Of a stretch of 64,000 nt of DNA, positions 36,301 to 50,200 are shown one piece after another. Every line of letters starts with the position of its first letter. Position 1 is the first letter of the stretch. Below the pieces are notes generated by a model. It had not been told where the DNA came from. It searched no databases and saw only the letters and a list, made by a program, of their open reading frames with translations. The position numbers and the translations under genes were made by a program. Source of the stretch: Struthio camelus (lineage: Eukaryota; Chordata; Aves; Struthioniformes; Struthionidae); NCBI RefSeq assembly GCF_040807025.1, contig NC_090968.1, positions 5,259,906 to 5,323,905 of the forward strand, read 5' to 3'.

Positions 36301-37499
36301 GCCTTGCGGGTGGACAGAATTAATGAAGCTTTCATCTGCACAGACTCCATCCAGGCTGAGCCAGAGATTAAAACCAGTCAGAACTTCGAAGGTGAGAATT
36401 TTTTGCTCCCTGCAGGTAAACTAGACTACTCGGGTGCTTGCACCCATTATGTAAAGCCGTAAGTAAGCCAGTACAACCCCCCACATGGCCATTTTCATGC
36501 CAGTCTAGGAGCACCTTGGTTTAGTTAGGCTAAAGGCTGTGCCCCATCAATTGATGTTAAAGCACTATTAGTAACTGAAATAGCGTCCATACAGGGTTAG
36601 GCCGTTCTCACAGAATGGGTTTAGGTGCACACCTTATTCCTAGCCCAGCATCTTGTGTAAACGAGGCCTTTGTGACTCAGTAGGCTTTGAACTAGGCTTA
36701 AATCCTGCAGCGAGGGGTAAGGGGCTTTATCAATAAAACCCGCAATCCCAGATGGCTGGATTAGGAGCGGGGAACGGCTCCGCTCGCCGCGCGGAGCAGG
36801 TGGCGGGGGACTCTTGAGGTAAGGGGCGTAGCTCGCAACGCGGATTGTGTTCACACACTCGCTGATCCGTTGCCCCTCCGCCCACGGCGTAGTCATCATC
36901 TCCGCAGGCAGATATCCACGTTGGTTGGTACCACGTGGCGCCGAGCCAAGCCTGGGGCTGGGCTGCCTGGCAGGCGCTTGGATGCAGGGCTCCTCCAGCT
37001 CACGGGGCGAGGAGAGCCGGGCCAGTGCATGCTTGCTCCGGCACAGTAATTACAAAGGAAAGTCTCGCCGGTGCCTGCCAATAAAGCAGAGCAGAAACCC
37101 TCACCCCCTCCGCTATAAAGTCTGGAGTAACTCGAGCTGGTTGGTGGTGCTGCTGCTGCTGCACGCGCTGGGCGGTCGAGGAGGGGCGGCTGGATTTGGG
37201 GGGGGGGGGCGCTGGGTTGGGAGACCCCCCCCTGGGGAGGGGCGCGGGGATGGCAAGGGGAGACCCCCGCCCCGGCCGGCGACGGCGGCGGCAGGGCCCG
37301 GGGGCTGCTCCGCGCCGCTCCGCTCCGCACCGCCCCAGCGCCGCGCCGCCCCGGGGGCGCCGGAACCGGCCGCCAAAGAAGGCAGCGGAGGCGGGGCCGG
37401 ATCCAGGCCTTGTATGGCGCTTCCCCTCGGCCGCCCGCCCGCCCGCCGCCGCCGCCTCGCTCCCCCGGGCCGCGCCGGGCCACGGGCGGGGCGTGCAGT

Positions 37500-37720
37500 G
37501 GAGGGGGGGGGGTGCACCTGAGGGGTTGCAATGGGTGGGGGTGTAGCTGAGGGAGTTGCAATAGGTAAGGGGGTGCAATGGGGGGGTTGCAAAGGATGGG
37601 AGGGGTCCCGCAATGGATGGGGAGGGGTCTTGCAAAGAATGGGGGAGCTGCCAGTGGGGTGGTCCTGCAAACGATGGGAGGGGGCCTTCCGAGGGGGAGC
37701 CCTGCAAAGGATGGGGCACA
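37500..37720. repeat. Degenerate minisatellite based on 'tgcaaaggatgggg'
   Basis: Variants of 'ttgcaatgggtggggg', 'ttgcaaaggatgggag', 'ttgcaaagaatggggg' and 'ctgcaaacgatgggag' recur irregularly at about 20-45 bp spacing. The region is G-rich on this strand. It lies 1.3 kb upstream of the EGR3 promoter. Confidence 0.7.
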
Positions 37721-38019
37721 AGCCCCCCCCTCCCGAGAAAAAGCCCACTGTGGGCTCGCCGTCCCCCATTCCTGGTACGTGGTTCCCCCCCACTGCTCGC
37801 AGCAGCACCCCCTCGCCCCCCTCACACCCCAAACCACAAGGCTGTTCGCACCCCAGGGTGAAAGTCTGCCCCCAGCAGCTCTGGCACCCTCCTTCCCAGC
37901 CCTTCCCCCCCCCCACCCCGCGCCGTGAAACATTGCAGCTGGGAGTGCGTGCCCGGCCCCCCCTCCAGCTGCAGCACTCCCGTAGCATGGATTTCATTCC
38001 CATTGCAAAGCCGGCCCTG

Positions 38020-38340
38020 CAGGAATTGGGTAAGTGGAGCTATTGCAACACAGCATTTTTCCATACATTTGCTATATAACTCGGAGGGTTTTAAAGATAG
38101 CATCAGTTGGCACACTTAGCACGAAACCACCTAATTACTGACGCCTTGGAAGTGCCAAACTTTTAAAGGGGGAGGTGAGGTTAAAATCACAGGCGACCAA
38201 CAAGTGTTACCTGTTTTAAAGTATTCAAAGTACTGTTCTACATGATACCCAGGGAGGATGGGGAGAGGGGAGCTCGGTGCAAATCCATATCTTCTCCTCT
38301 CTCCCGATTAGCTAGGGAGGAAATTTTAGGCTGCCCTGGC
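38020..38340. promoter_or_regulatory. AT-richer element upstream of EGR3
   Basis: Unique sequence of lower GC content lies between the G-rich repeat and the EGR3 CpG island. Visible motifs are 'attgcaacac' (C/EBP-like), 'ttccatacatttgctatata' and 'cacctaattactg'. It is a candidate proximal enhancer about 1 kb from the TATA box. No coding content. Confidence 0.3.
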
Positions 38341-38990
38341 TTCTGCAGATCCACCACCGGCCAGGTTTAGCCTCCCTTTCCCACCTAACTCCAAGCTCTG
38401 CCTAACGCTGCGCAGTGGTTGCTCTGCAAATCTCTCATGTCTCGGTTCCTTCTGGCCGCGGGATGAATTTAAGGCCGTTTTTCTCTCCTCTAGCTTTCCC
38501 TGACTATGGGGGTGGCGAGAGGATAAAAGGTTCCCAAATCTCCAGGTAGGGGAGCCTGTCCTGAGCATCCCCAGCGGAGGACGCGGCTGTGCACGAAAGG
38601 GAAAGGCCCGGCAGGAGCCGGTTGCAGCCGCGCACCCTCGCCGCCTCCGGGGGAGCGCTCCCGGCGCGCAGGGCTGGAGCCGGCCGTGCAGCGGCGACCT
38701 GCCCGGCGCCGCCGGGAGAAAGTTTCGCCTCCGCGCCGCAGAGCCCGGTGCAGGGGTGTGTGTGTGTGTGGGGGGGGGGGTCTGCTAGCAGCCCCCCCCC
38801 CCCCGGGGGCGCGCAGGTGTCTCCAAGGGGGCGGCCCGGTGCAGGGCGGCGCGGCGCGGGGACCCCGGCGGGGCGCGGAGCCCCCCAGCCGGGACCGGGA
38901 CAGGGACCGGGGCCGGGACCCGGGCCCGCTCCGCCGCGCGCCGGCCCCGCTTCCTGCTTTCTAATGTTCCATTGTGCGGAGCTTCCATTG

Positions 38991-39073
38991 TGACGTCTCG
39001 GCCTCGGCTCGGCTTTGTCTGTCCATATATGGGCAGCTACGTCACGGAGCTTTCCCGTCGCTCACATAAATAG
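38991..39073 (+). promoter_or_regulatory. EGR3: EGR3 core promoter: CRE, CArG box, CRE, TATA
   Basis: Four elements stand within 83 bp: TGACGTCT (38991-38998, CRE-like), CCATATATGG (39023-39032, a perfect CArG box for SRF), TACGTCAC (39038-39045, CRE-like) and CATAAATAG (39065-39073, TATA type). SRF and CREB sites are the known basis of immediate-early induction of EGR genes by growth factors and calcium or cAMP. The TATA position predicts transcription starting near 39095-39105, giving a 5' UTR of about 400 nt. Confidence 0.85.
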
Positions 39074-39099
39074 GCTGGTGGATTTCCCTAGCTGAGCAT

Positions 39100-39494
39100 T
39101 TGGGCAGCAGTGAGTGAACCTGCTAGCGAGCGAGGGAGAGCGAGCGAGCGAGCGAGCGGAGAGAGGGAGGGAGAGAAGAGAGAGAAGGAGAGAGAGAAAA
39201 AAAGAGGAGGGGTTAAATACTCCCACCAGCTTCTACAACCACATCTGCAAGCCAGATCGCCCCCTCCCCCTCGAGGAAACACCACCAGGGACCCACGGAG
39301 GATTGTACCCCCCCTCCCCCCGCACCCCCTCCTCCGCAGCCACCCCCAGCCCCCCTCCGCCCTCCCCCCAGCCCCCCTCCCCCACCCCAACTTTTCTCTT
39401 GCATGATTTCCCTTGCACGGATTTGCCACTCGGATGTTGTTTCATCGGGAGCTGAGCTCGGAGCCACGTTGAACCAGCCTTTTCCTCCAGTGCT
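39100..39494 (+). other. EGR3: EGR3 5' UTR (start approximate)
   Basis: This runs from the predicted start to the ATG. It has a (GAGC)/(GA)-rich purine tract (39126-39200) followed by a C-rich pyrimidine stretch (39260-39390). Both are low-complexity sequence that may form structure in the RNA. The start site is inferred from the TATA box only. Confidence 0.6.
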
Positions 39495-41934
<2,440 letters not shown>

Positions 41935-42110
41935 GGCCACCGCGACGGGCACCCGGGCACCCCGCGGTACCGGGGGCGCCGCCGCCCCGTCGGCCGGGCC
42001 GCCCCCCTCCGCCGGTGCCCGCCCGCTGCCCAGGGCTGCGCTCGCCCCGTCCCGGCTCCCTGGCCCTGGCTTGCGGGGATCCGTCTCCCTTCGCCCTGCA
42101 CGGCCCTGCC

Positions 42111-42478
42111 CCGGCTGCCCGGACCCGGCTGCCCTCAGTCCGGACCCGGCTGCCCGGACCCGGCTGCCCTCGGTCCGGACCCGGCTTCCTCTGCTCAGCC
42201 CCGGCTGCCCTCGGTCCGGACCCGGCTGCCCGGACCCGGCTGCCCTCGGTCCGGACCCGGCTCCCTCCGCTCTGCCCCGGCTGCCCTCGGTCCGGACCCG
42301 GCTGCCGTCGGTCCGGACCTGGCTCCCTCCGCTCTGCCCCGGCTGCCCTCGGTCCGGACCCGGCTGCCGTCGGTCCGGACCCGGCTCCCTCCGCTCTGCC
42401 CCGGCTGCCCTCGGTCCGGACCCGGCTCCCTCGGCCCTTGCCCGGCTCCCCGGCCCGGCCCCGGCTGCCGTCGGTCCG
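42111..42478 (+). repeat. EGR3: Compound minisatellite in EGR3 3' UTR (21 bp + 41 bp units)
   Basis: All units start with 'cggacccggct'. A 21-bp form ends '-gccctcggtc', and a 41-bp form contains 'ccctccgctctgccccggct' then 'gccctcggtc'. They alternate, giving a 62-bp higher-order unit repeated about three times, with shorter 14-bp and 21-bp units before it. The array starts about 180 bp after the EGR3 stop. Confidence 0.93.
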
Positions 42479-43003
42479 CAGCGCGCCCAGCGCAGCGCGG
42501 CGCCGGGACCCGCCGGGCCCGTGGCCGCCCCGCCGCCGCCGGGCTGCAAGTCACTTTATGGGTCTCTGCCTCCTCCTCCCTCTGCGTTTAGTTTTTCCTC
42601 CCCGAGCACCATTTTTTTTCCGTGGTGGAGGTAAGCGGACTGGGGCTCGAGCTCCCCAAAAGCAGGCTGGAAGGGACGTGGGGGCTGAGTTTCCAGGTAC
42701 TTCTAAACTTCATCTGGGTTGATATTGAGGTGTTGGGGGGGCGGGAGGGAAAGGTGTTCCGGCATCAGCTTTTTTTCAGCAGAAGGGAAATTCTTTACAG
42801 AAATGCAGAAAAAAAACAGTATTTTGCTGAATACTTTTTATAATGTGAGATATTTTTATTTTATTTTATTTGGTCACTTTAAAACAAAAAACAACTACGG
42901 AGGAGAAAAATCAATTAGTCCTCTATTTTATTTTTTTTTCTTTCTCCTTCTGGTATGTGCATGTCATTGCATGACTGCTCTGATTTTTTTCTTCTTTTGT
43001 TTT

Positions 43004-43009
43004 AATAAA
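43004..43009 (+). terminator. EGR3: EGR3 candidate poly(A) signal AATAAA (proximal)
   Basis: A canonical hexamer in 'gttttaataaaactgtg', 1,070 bp after the stop codon. A second hexamer lies at 43138-43143 in an A-rich context. I could not tell which is used. Confidence 0.55.
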
Positions 43010-43789
43010 ACTGTGCTCAGACATTTAAGCTAAACTAAGCAAAAATAATAATGACTTAAAAAATCTTTGTTGCCAAAAGGTCGTGCTATCCAGGTTTGAT
43101 GTCTGCATGTGAAAAAAAAAATTAAAAACATACAAAAAATAAAGAGAAGAGAAAGAATGCAGTCTAATTTATGTGAACTGAAAGGAACAAAAAAAACACA
43201 ATCAGGTTTAACCACACAAACCTAAGGGAATGATATTTTTTGAAAGACTTTTGTATAAAGTTGAGTACTTAGAGAAAAAAAATCATACCAGATGTAATAT
43301 ATTTTGTGGATGTTTTTATTTCTTGGATTTATAGTACCTTATACTAAGGTTAAAAAAATTATGCTTGATATTGTGAAAAGGTGATAATTTTCACACACAT
43401 TTCATTTGCTCATTTGTCATGTTGTAATGCAAATATGATAGTTAATGCATACAGCATTTTTAAGGGAAAAATCAGAATTATTGAACTGATGTATTGTTGT
43501 ACCATTTGCACTGTGAGCAAATGCTAATGCAGTAAATATATTGTGTTTGCTGACAATCAAATTCTGTAGTAAATATCTTTATTTTACCTTGCTTAAAAAA
43601 TATCTATATTGGTTTGGAGGAAAAAAAAAAAAAGTCTCTAATATGTAAGGAGAATGTTAAAATGGCTTGCTTGAAATGTGTAGGATGGTAGGCGTTGTGC
43701 CTCTTTACAGATGACTTTGAAATCTGTTTGTACATTTTCTAGTGTTGTATTTTATTATTTTTTTGGTATGATTTTTAAAAATAACCCAA

Positions 43790-46700
43790 CCTTTTCTCAG
43801 TCCCCTCTCCTTCAGTTCTGTTCGCAGGACAGCGCGGCCAGGGCAGCGGCGCGCGGGGCGCGTCGAGGCCGGGTGACCCCGCCGGCCGCCCGGCCCTCGC
43901 CGCCCCCTCCCCGGCAGGGCGCGGGAACGGGAGACGGGGCCGGCCCCGGCGCCCTCCGCAGCCCGCCGAAGCCGCTGGGTCCTCCTTGGCCAACGCTTGC
44001 CCGGGGCCCCGGCTGCTTTTCCGCTCCTGGGCACCGGCTCGCCGCTCTGGATTTCTTCGGCGGGCGTTTCCACCGGCCCCGCTCGCCCTTGCCTTCGCCC
44101 CGTCACCATTTCACCGCCGGCTTTAAGTTGCGGGCGGCCAGGACGTGTCCCGCCTGTTGGATAATGGCGGGGGAAAGAGGATCTCGTTGGTTCAGCTCTT
44201 AATGCGCCGTCTCTTTTCGCAAGCCAAATCGCTGCAGGTACAGAGAGCACGGCGGCGGGGGGGGGGACTGTGCCACGCCGGGAGCTGGCGCGGTCCCTTG
44301 GGACGAGGCACCCGGCTCAAAAATATCCCCGAGACGGCACTTGGAAGGGCAGGAGGGGAAGTGGCCGGGTGGGAGCGGGAAGAGGATGAGGCGCTCGGTG
44401 GTTCTGCGAGCGGGCGCACGTCGGCTGGCAGCCGGCCCCCGGCCCCGAGGGAGCGGAGCGGGCAGCAGCCGTGACGTTTAACTCCTCCGTGGCCTGCAAG
44501 AGACCCCTTCCCGCGAGGCCCTCGCCCGAGGGCGTTGCCGAGGGGCAATATATGTGCATGTGCATATAGGTATATATATATATATCATATGTATACTGGT
44601 GCCGGCGCGGCGAGGTTGGGGTTGCTCAGGACCCCCCTGCCCGGCTGGCGCGGGACGGCGGGAAGGTGTCGGTCGGCGGGGGCCGTGCGCTCGGCTCGGC
44701 GTTGCGGTGCTGCCGGCCGCGCCGGTAGGAGCGCCGTGGGGACGGGCGGGCGTCCCGCGCGCTGGCCGTCTCCCTAGGGAGCGACGGGGTGGAGGGGGGG
44801 GGGCGGCTCTGCCTCCGCTGCCCGGCGTGGGGCGCGGGCGAGCGTCCCCGGCCCCGCGTTTCCCGTCTCCGGATTTGCATCCGCAGACGGGCCCCCGGAG
44901 CCGGGGTTGCTCCTGCCAGGCCAAAGCAGACGTTCCCGTTGCTGGAGTTTCGCTACGGCTCTCGCCGGGGCAGGCTCTAATTTCGGGGAGCCGGGGCGGC
45001 TCTGCCGAAGGGAATCGGGGTGATTCCCGGCCTTTCCGGCGGGGACGGCAGCTCGGGGCGGCCCGCCTCGCCTCGGGGTTGATGCCCGAGCGGTTTAGCC
45101 TTCGGTGACCGCTAAGCCGAGGGGCGAGCGGCTGAGGGCGCCGGGAGCTTAGGGGGCCGGGGCGAGGACCGCCGGGTCCCGAGCGGGACCGGCACGAAGC
45201 CTAGGTAGGAGCCAGGTGGACCCGAAACCTCCGCGTCCCAACGGGTCGCGCCGGCCCCCGAAGGGCTGCGGGGTTTTTCCGTAGGTGCAATGGCTTGCGC
45301 TGGGAATCGGTGAAGCCGGAGCCAGGCGGCGCGGGAAGGAGGCCGGTCCGGGGTGGCACGGCGCTGCCTCCTCCGTGCCACAGCGAGGAGTCACCGCGGT
45401 CGCTCCCGGGCTTTCTGCCCCCCTCCCAAAGGATTAGGTGGAGCAGGGAGGAGGAGGAAGGCATCCGGCGCGGTGGGGCTCCGGGGTGTGCCGCCGCGCC
45501 GGGCACCCCGCCTCGCCCAGCCGAAGCCGCCGGCTCGGGGCCCGGCCGGGGCCGCGGTTCCTCCCCGGGGAGCCCCGGCGGCCCCGCTCCCGGAGGGATG
45601 CACGGGACCCGGCCTCCCCCTTGGCGCGCCGCGCGGAGCGGCAAGGTGAGGAGCACCCTTGGGTGGCGGAACGTGTTGAGTGCGTGCAGCACCTTGCACG
45701 AAAATGTTGGTTGCTACGGAAACACGGCACTTTCCATCCCCATTCTGGGCTATCTGTGTTCTGGGGAGGAGGGAAGGGCTTGCCAGTCACGCACCATCTC
45801 AACACAAGTTGCCGCCTTTGCTTTCTCAACCACCTCTCTGGTTTTCTGAGGAGGCCACCAACACCTTGCTCCTCACCCTTGCTGAGGGTCTTCAGGGCTT
45901 TGCAAAGTGTTGCTCGACCCTACGAGCCCTCCTTGGGACAGGGCTTGTTTCCGAGGAGGAGCACCAAGAGCTGAGGGCCCTTCCCGGGGCTGCAGGGAGC
46001 CGGCCGCCACGAGGACCCGCACCCGGGAGCTCCTGGGTGGCAGCTGGCAGCTCTTGGCGCCGCGGATCCCGCTGTGATCCGCTCCACCTCCGCCCAGCGG
46101 GGAAGCTGCTGCCCAGGCTGCCCCGGCGGGTGGCTGCTCCGGCATCCTCGCGCCCCGGGGCAGGGGGGGGACCTCACCTCCCTCGATCCCCGCGCGCTAA
46201 TCCCCTGTCCTCGCCGGTGCTGGTAACACCTTCCCGGTTTAGCATCATCCTCTCGGCTGCGATTACCGCCCCGTGCACCTGCGCCTCCGGCCGCCTAAGC
46301 GGTAAAGCCCTCGCTCGCTCCCGTGTCGTGTTTTGCTCGTTTTTGGCCGGAGGCGGCGGTGATGGGCGCCTGGCCTGGGGGGCGGGGGGGGGGCTCGCAG
46401 GCGCTCGCACGTCCCTTTCTTTAGCGGGATATTTGCCGGTTTACATGTTGTTTTGGCTTTTTTTTTTTTTTGGTTCCCCTCCCTTTACCACGGAGAGGGG
46501 GGCAGAGACGAGACAATTTCCCCGTCCCGCCTCTCCCCCCCTCCCGAAACCTGCTGAAAGTTATTTTCCTGAATTTCCCATGTTTTGTATTGAAACTGAA
46601 GATACCTTTTTTTTTTTTTTTCCTTTTTCGTTGGCAGTTTCCTTTCTGAAAATAACTCCCAAACTATAATTTCCTCCCACTTGCTCTCCCCCCCAACCCC

Positions 46701-47090
46701 CCCCCACCCCGCTCATTTGGATTTGCTGGGCGCAGCCATGCCGTTGCGCCTCGCGCCGCGCTCTCCGCCGGCCCCGGCCGGGCTCGGACGCCCCCTCCGG
46801 CCGGTTCTCCGCCCCCGACGGAGCGGGGATAATGGGAGCCCGGGGATGAGCTCGGGCCGAAAGAGACCCCAGACCCTCCGCGCGTCACCTCACGGGTTCG
46901 TTTGCTGCCAGCCAGACCCGGCCATAGCTGCCGTCCCCAGCGCCAGCCGAAACACCGTATATATATATATATTTTTTTTTTGGTTGGTTTTTTTTTTGTC
47001 TTTTTCTTCCTTTTTTCTCCCCCCCCCCCTCCGCTCCCGTCCGTCGTTCACGGGGCTCCGCCGCCGCCACCCTTCCCCCGCGCCCGCCTG
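43790..47090. other. EGR3-BIN3 spacer, no recognised gene
   Basis: GC-rich CpG-dense DNA (43830-45700), then mixed sequence. It contains a TA/TG microsatellite (44548-44596) and poly-T tracts near 46460 and 46610. No exon with known similarity and no SINE was recognised. Confidence 0.55.
44548..44596. repeat. TA/TG-rich microsatellite
   Basis: It reads 'atatatgtgcatgtgcatat' followed by an imperfect (TA)n run to 'catatgtatac'. Similar short (TA)n runs lie at 29563-29588 and 46958-46971. Confidence 0.88.
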
Positions 47091-47100
47091 TGCTGCCATA

Positions 47101-47177
47101 TGACGTCACGGCGCGGCCCCTGACGTCACGGCACGCCGAGGGTTAAGCCTCGCCTCCCCGCCCCGCCCCGCCCCGCG
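47101..47177 (+). promoter_or_regulatory. BIN3: BIN3 CpG-island promoter: twin CREs and GC boxes
   Basis: Two perfect palindromic CREs (TGACGTCA) lie at 47101-47108 and 47121-47128, exactly 20 bp apart. They are followed by clustered CCCCGCCCC GC boxes (47156-47177). No TATA box is seen. ATGGCGGC at 47185 resembles a YY1 site, and CTTCCGGG near 47225 an ETS site. This is the typical layout of a constitutive CpG-island promoter, here with added cAMP/CREB input. The transcription start is inferred to lie at about 47170-47230. Confidence 0.75.
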
Positions 47178-47184
47178 TGTCGTC

Positions 47185-47268
47185 ATGGCGGCGGCCCGGA
47201 AGGGGCGGGGCCGAAGCACGGACGCTTCCGGGAGAGCGGCGCCGGGGCCGGCGGGGGACCATGAGCTG
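47185..47268 (+). other. BIN3: Upstream ATG overlapping the BIN3 start
   Basis: An ATG at 47185 in good context (gtcATGg) begins MAAARKGRGRSTDASG... It reaches the exon 1 donor after exactly 28 codons, in a different frame from BIN3. After splicing it stays open through exon 2. If transcription starts upstream of 47185, this uORF would overlap the BIN3 start and could reduce its translation. It depends on the unmapped start site. Confidence 0.4.
47261..47268 (+). CDS. BIN3: BIN3 coding exon 1 (8 nt coding)
   Basis: It encodes Met-Ser and two bases of Trp before donor 'gtgagt' at 47269. The context 'gggaccATGa' is moderate. The start is fixed by the match to the known MSWIPFK N-terminus. Confidence 0.9.
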
Positions 47269-50200
47269 GTGAGTGCGGGCGAGCCCGGGGGCCCCCCGCG
47301 GCCCCGCCCCGCCCCCTCGCCCCGCCCCCTCGCGCCCCGCCCCCCCCTCCCCTCCCGCCGCCGGGGGGCCGCGGGTTCGGGGCTGACCTCCGCCCGGTCC
47401 GGCTCGGCCCGCCGCGGGCGTGCGGGCCCTCAGGGCCCGGGACCCCCGTCGGGGGGGGGGGGGGGGCGAGCGTCGACGGCCGCTGGCCACCTACCGGCCC
47501 CGTGGTGGGGGCCCTGCTTAAAACCGGCTTCTTGGCGCCGCGACGTGAGGCACCAGGGCCTGGGAGCCGCTTTCTAAACGCGGCTCTTGCCTGAACTTTG
47601 GGGGGGGGGGTCAGAGGCACGTGGGTGACTCCGAGCTTTAGCCTGCGGCCGCTTTTGGTGAGAGATCAGGGTTTTGGGGTTTTTTTTTTTTTTTTCTTTT
47701 CCGGGAGGAATAAAAGGTCAGAAGTGTTGGGGGGGGGACGGGGACTCGTTAACTCGGTCGAAATCTTGAGGCTCCTCTTTCTTCCTCTGCAGCAACCCCC
47801 CCCCCCCCTTCGCCCCGGGGGCAGCAGCTCCGCTTACGCCCAGGGGTCTCCGACCCGGCGGGGGGTTTCCTCCGCGCCCGAAGGACACAATCGCTCTCAG
47901 TTCGCTCTCGAGGCCGGGCCCGGCCACGCCAACTACAATAGTTGCTTAATTCACGCAGGCGAGGGCCGCGCCGGGGTGCCGCCGCGCGCCTCCGAATGAA
48001 TCGGCCGATTGACGCGCGCCCCTTTCCCCGACCCCGAGCGAGCGGCGCGTCCTGCCTGTCCGAGGGAAACCATTGTCCCGGGGGTTTTGCCCCGCTCCCC
48101 GGACGTCAGAGTGAAAAACGTCCAGCGGTTGATACCGCTTCGGCGCCTTTGAGATGCTGGCGCAGCGGGTGAGCCCTGTTGCACGCCTCCAGGACTGAAG
48201 TTTTCTTTGTGCGGCGGATCTACTGCTATTTGTTTGGCTTGAGCGTGTGCCTCTCTCCAACAAAGCGTATCGTTAGACCCCTGTCAGCAGGCTCAAAGCC
48301 CCTTTTTGCAAGGGTCACCGGGGTCTTTGCTGCAGCGATTAGTCAAAGGGACCGAGAGCATCAGGGCTCTGAAGTTTTATTGTCGGCTCTGTCCCGTAAT
48401 GCAGGCTGGAGAAAGTGGCTTGTAAGAGCTCTGCTTCCGTTTTTGCTTCTCTACGACTGGAGCGCTTGTTACCTCTCCAGGCCTGATTAATTTTTGCAAA
48501 ACTCTTTAGGATCCCCAGAGATTAAAGAGCAAAGAGGTTGTTTGCAAGCTGGATGGTAGATGCGTTTTGAACTGTGTGGTGGTCATCCTTTACTTTTTCT
48601 AATTCTTTCCAAACTTGACCGGCGGGGCTCTCTGCACCACGTCAGAAATGGCAACGGTATAATTCCCATTATACAGACCGGGGGGGAGCTTGGATCAAGA
48701 GAGCGTGTGAGTTAAGCCCGTGGCTACATGACCATCTAGTGACAACGGCTAGAATAAAACCCCAATTTCCTGATTTAGGCAGTGCTGTCTCTCTTGACTT
48801 CTAGGCTAAGCTTTATTTAGAGCACAAGTAGGCTTGTTTTGGGAAACAGCCTTTTACGAACAGATGCCATGTTTTCTGAATCTTTGTGAAGAAGAGTGGC
48901 TTCCTTAAGGCTTTGTGCCTTGGGTTATAGTCTCTTAAGTGAAAAGCTGCAGGGTCAAGAAGTTGGTGGTTGGCAGGTTTGGAAGCTGTGCCAACCTGTC
49001 TGCGACGGGTAGGCTGTTTGGTGTGAACGTTGCTTGCGCACCGGGGACTTAGTGGCTCTGTCATCGCCTTGGTTTCTTTAAACACAGCTTTTCCGTGGTT
49101 TCGGCAGCTTTTCTGGCGGAGCACGGTTTGCTAAAGGTAACCCAAGTGGTACCCGGCTTTAGTCCTTCGTGCCGGGCGACCTCCGCTCCCAGTCCCTGTC
49201 TCCATCCGCATCCCCCTCTTCCTCAGGGCTGACAAGGTGCGAGGCTGTCCTCCGGTGAGGTGATGTGTTTTGGAGGAGAGGAAAACACCCCAGCGGTTAC
49301 CCTAGCCATCGTTTCTTTTAAAAAGACGAAGAGAACCAAAGCGAGGGCTTTTACTGTGTCATCATCCTCAATTGCTTGCGAGCGTCTAATTTGTGACACT
49401 CTGAAGGGTTTTTAAGGTTCTTGGAACTGCATAAAGCCAAATGCTATTGGAGCTCATGAGCAGACTTCTGAATGCCTCCTCTTTCGGTTCTCCTGCTCTG
49501 GCAGGTGATTTTGCCGAAGGGGAGGGGGTTTTAGTAGCGTGACGGATAGATATCTCAGTGCTGCGTCTCGGCACCGCTGCAACAGCTGGTATTTACTGGG
49601 AGAAAAAATATGTTAAGCAAATGTTGATAGTGAGCCACTGCGAAGCACGTGTTTTCTTGTGGCAGGGCAGCGTATTCTTGGTCTGCACGGGGGGTTGCCA
49701 CTGCCGGACTGCTAAACCATGTGCCGGTTGGCAGGGAGCTCTTACTGAGTGCACCGAAGAGCTGGCATTCGTTTCAAGTCAGGAGCGGCTCTGTGATACT
49801 GAGCTCCCCAGACCTTTATCAGCTGAGATTCAGGCAGACCGTTGATGTAAACGGGTTTCCAAGATATTTGGGGCTGGCGGGGGTGGGAAGAGAAGGCCGG
49901 AGTTTAGCTAGCAGTCCCAGAAAGGACCGTTTGCTGTGGATCTGTGGACTGTTACAGAGGGCTGAAATCGCCTTAGAGAAGGTCTTGGGAGGATGGGTGT
50001 TGGGAACAGCTGGGAGGTGGCAGGCCTATTTGGGTTGTAGCGCAAGAGTAGGTTGTTATTAATTTCATTTTCTGCGCTTTGGAGCTGCGCTGTGGCCACG
50101 TTGGGTAGGTGCTATGCAAACACAGACCGAGGCGCGGGTTTTTTTCCGGTGAATCAATATTGTTATTTTTCCCCAGCCCAAATCACAGTCTGCTTGTGGT

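Larger units (their letters stand above)
26946..38900. other. PEBP4-EGR3 intergenic region, no recognised gene
   Basis: No exon with family similarity was seen. GC-rich blocks (28260-28480, 29080-29540, 29800-30030, 31060-32150) alternate with AT-rich candidate regulatory islands and ancient SINE relics. An isolated splice-like segment at 27173-27261 is discussed in the findings. The region from 33000 to 37000 has more moderate composition, with no structure I could assign. Confidence 0.55.
41935..43780 (+). other. EGR3: EGR3 3' UTR (end approximate)
   Basis: The first 600 bp after the stop are very GC-rich and include a tandem repeat (42111-42478). From about 42560 the sequence turns AT-rich, with many TTTATTTT, TAAATAT and TTGTA motifs typical of unstable immediate-early mRNAs. 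AATAAA signals lie at 43004-43009 and 43138-43143. AT-rich UTR-like sequence continues to about 43780 before GC-rich DNA resumes, so a distal poly(A) site near 43600-43780 is possible. Confidence 0.7.

Noticed and set aside
47185-47577. 130-aa protein from the ATG at 47185 read without splicing
   Set aside because: It runs through the BIN3 exon 1 donor into intron. Only its spliced form is plausible, and then as a uORF.
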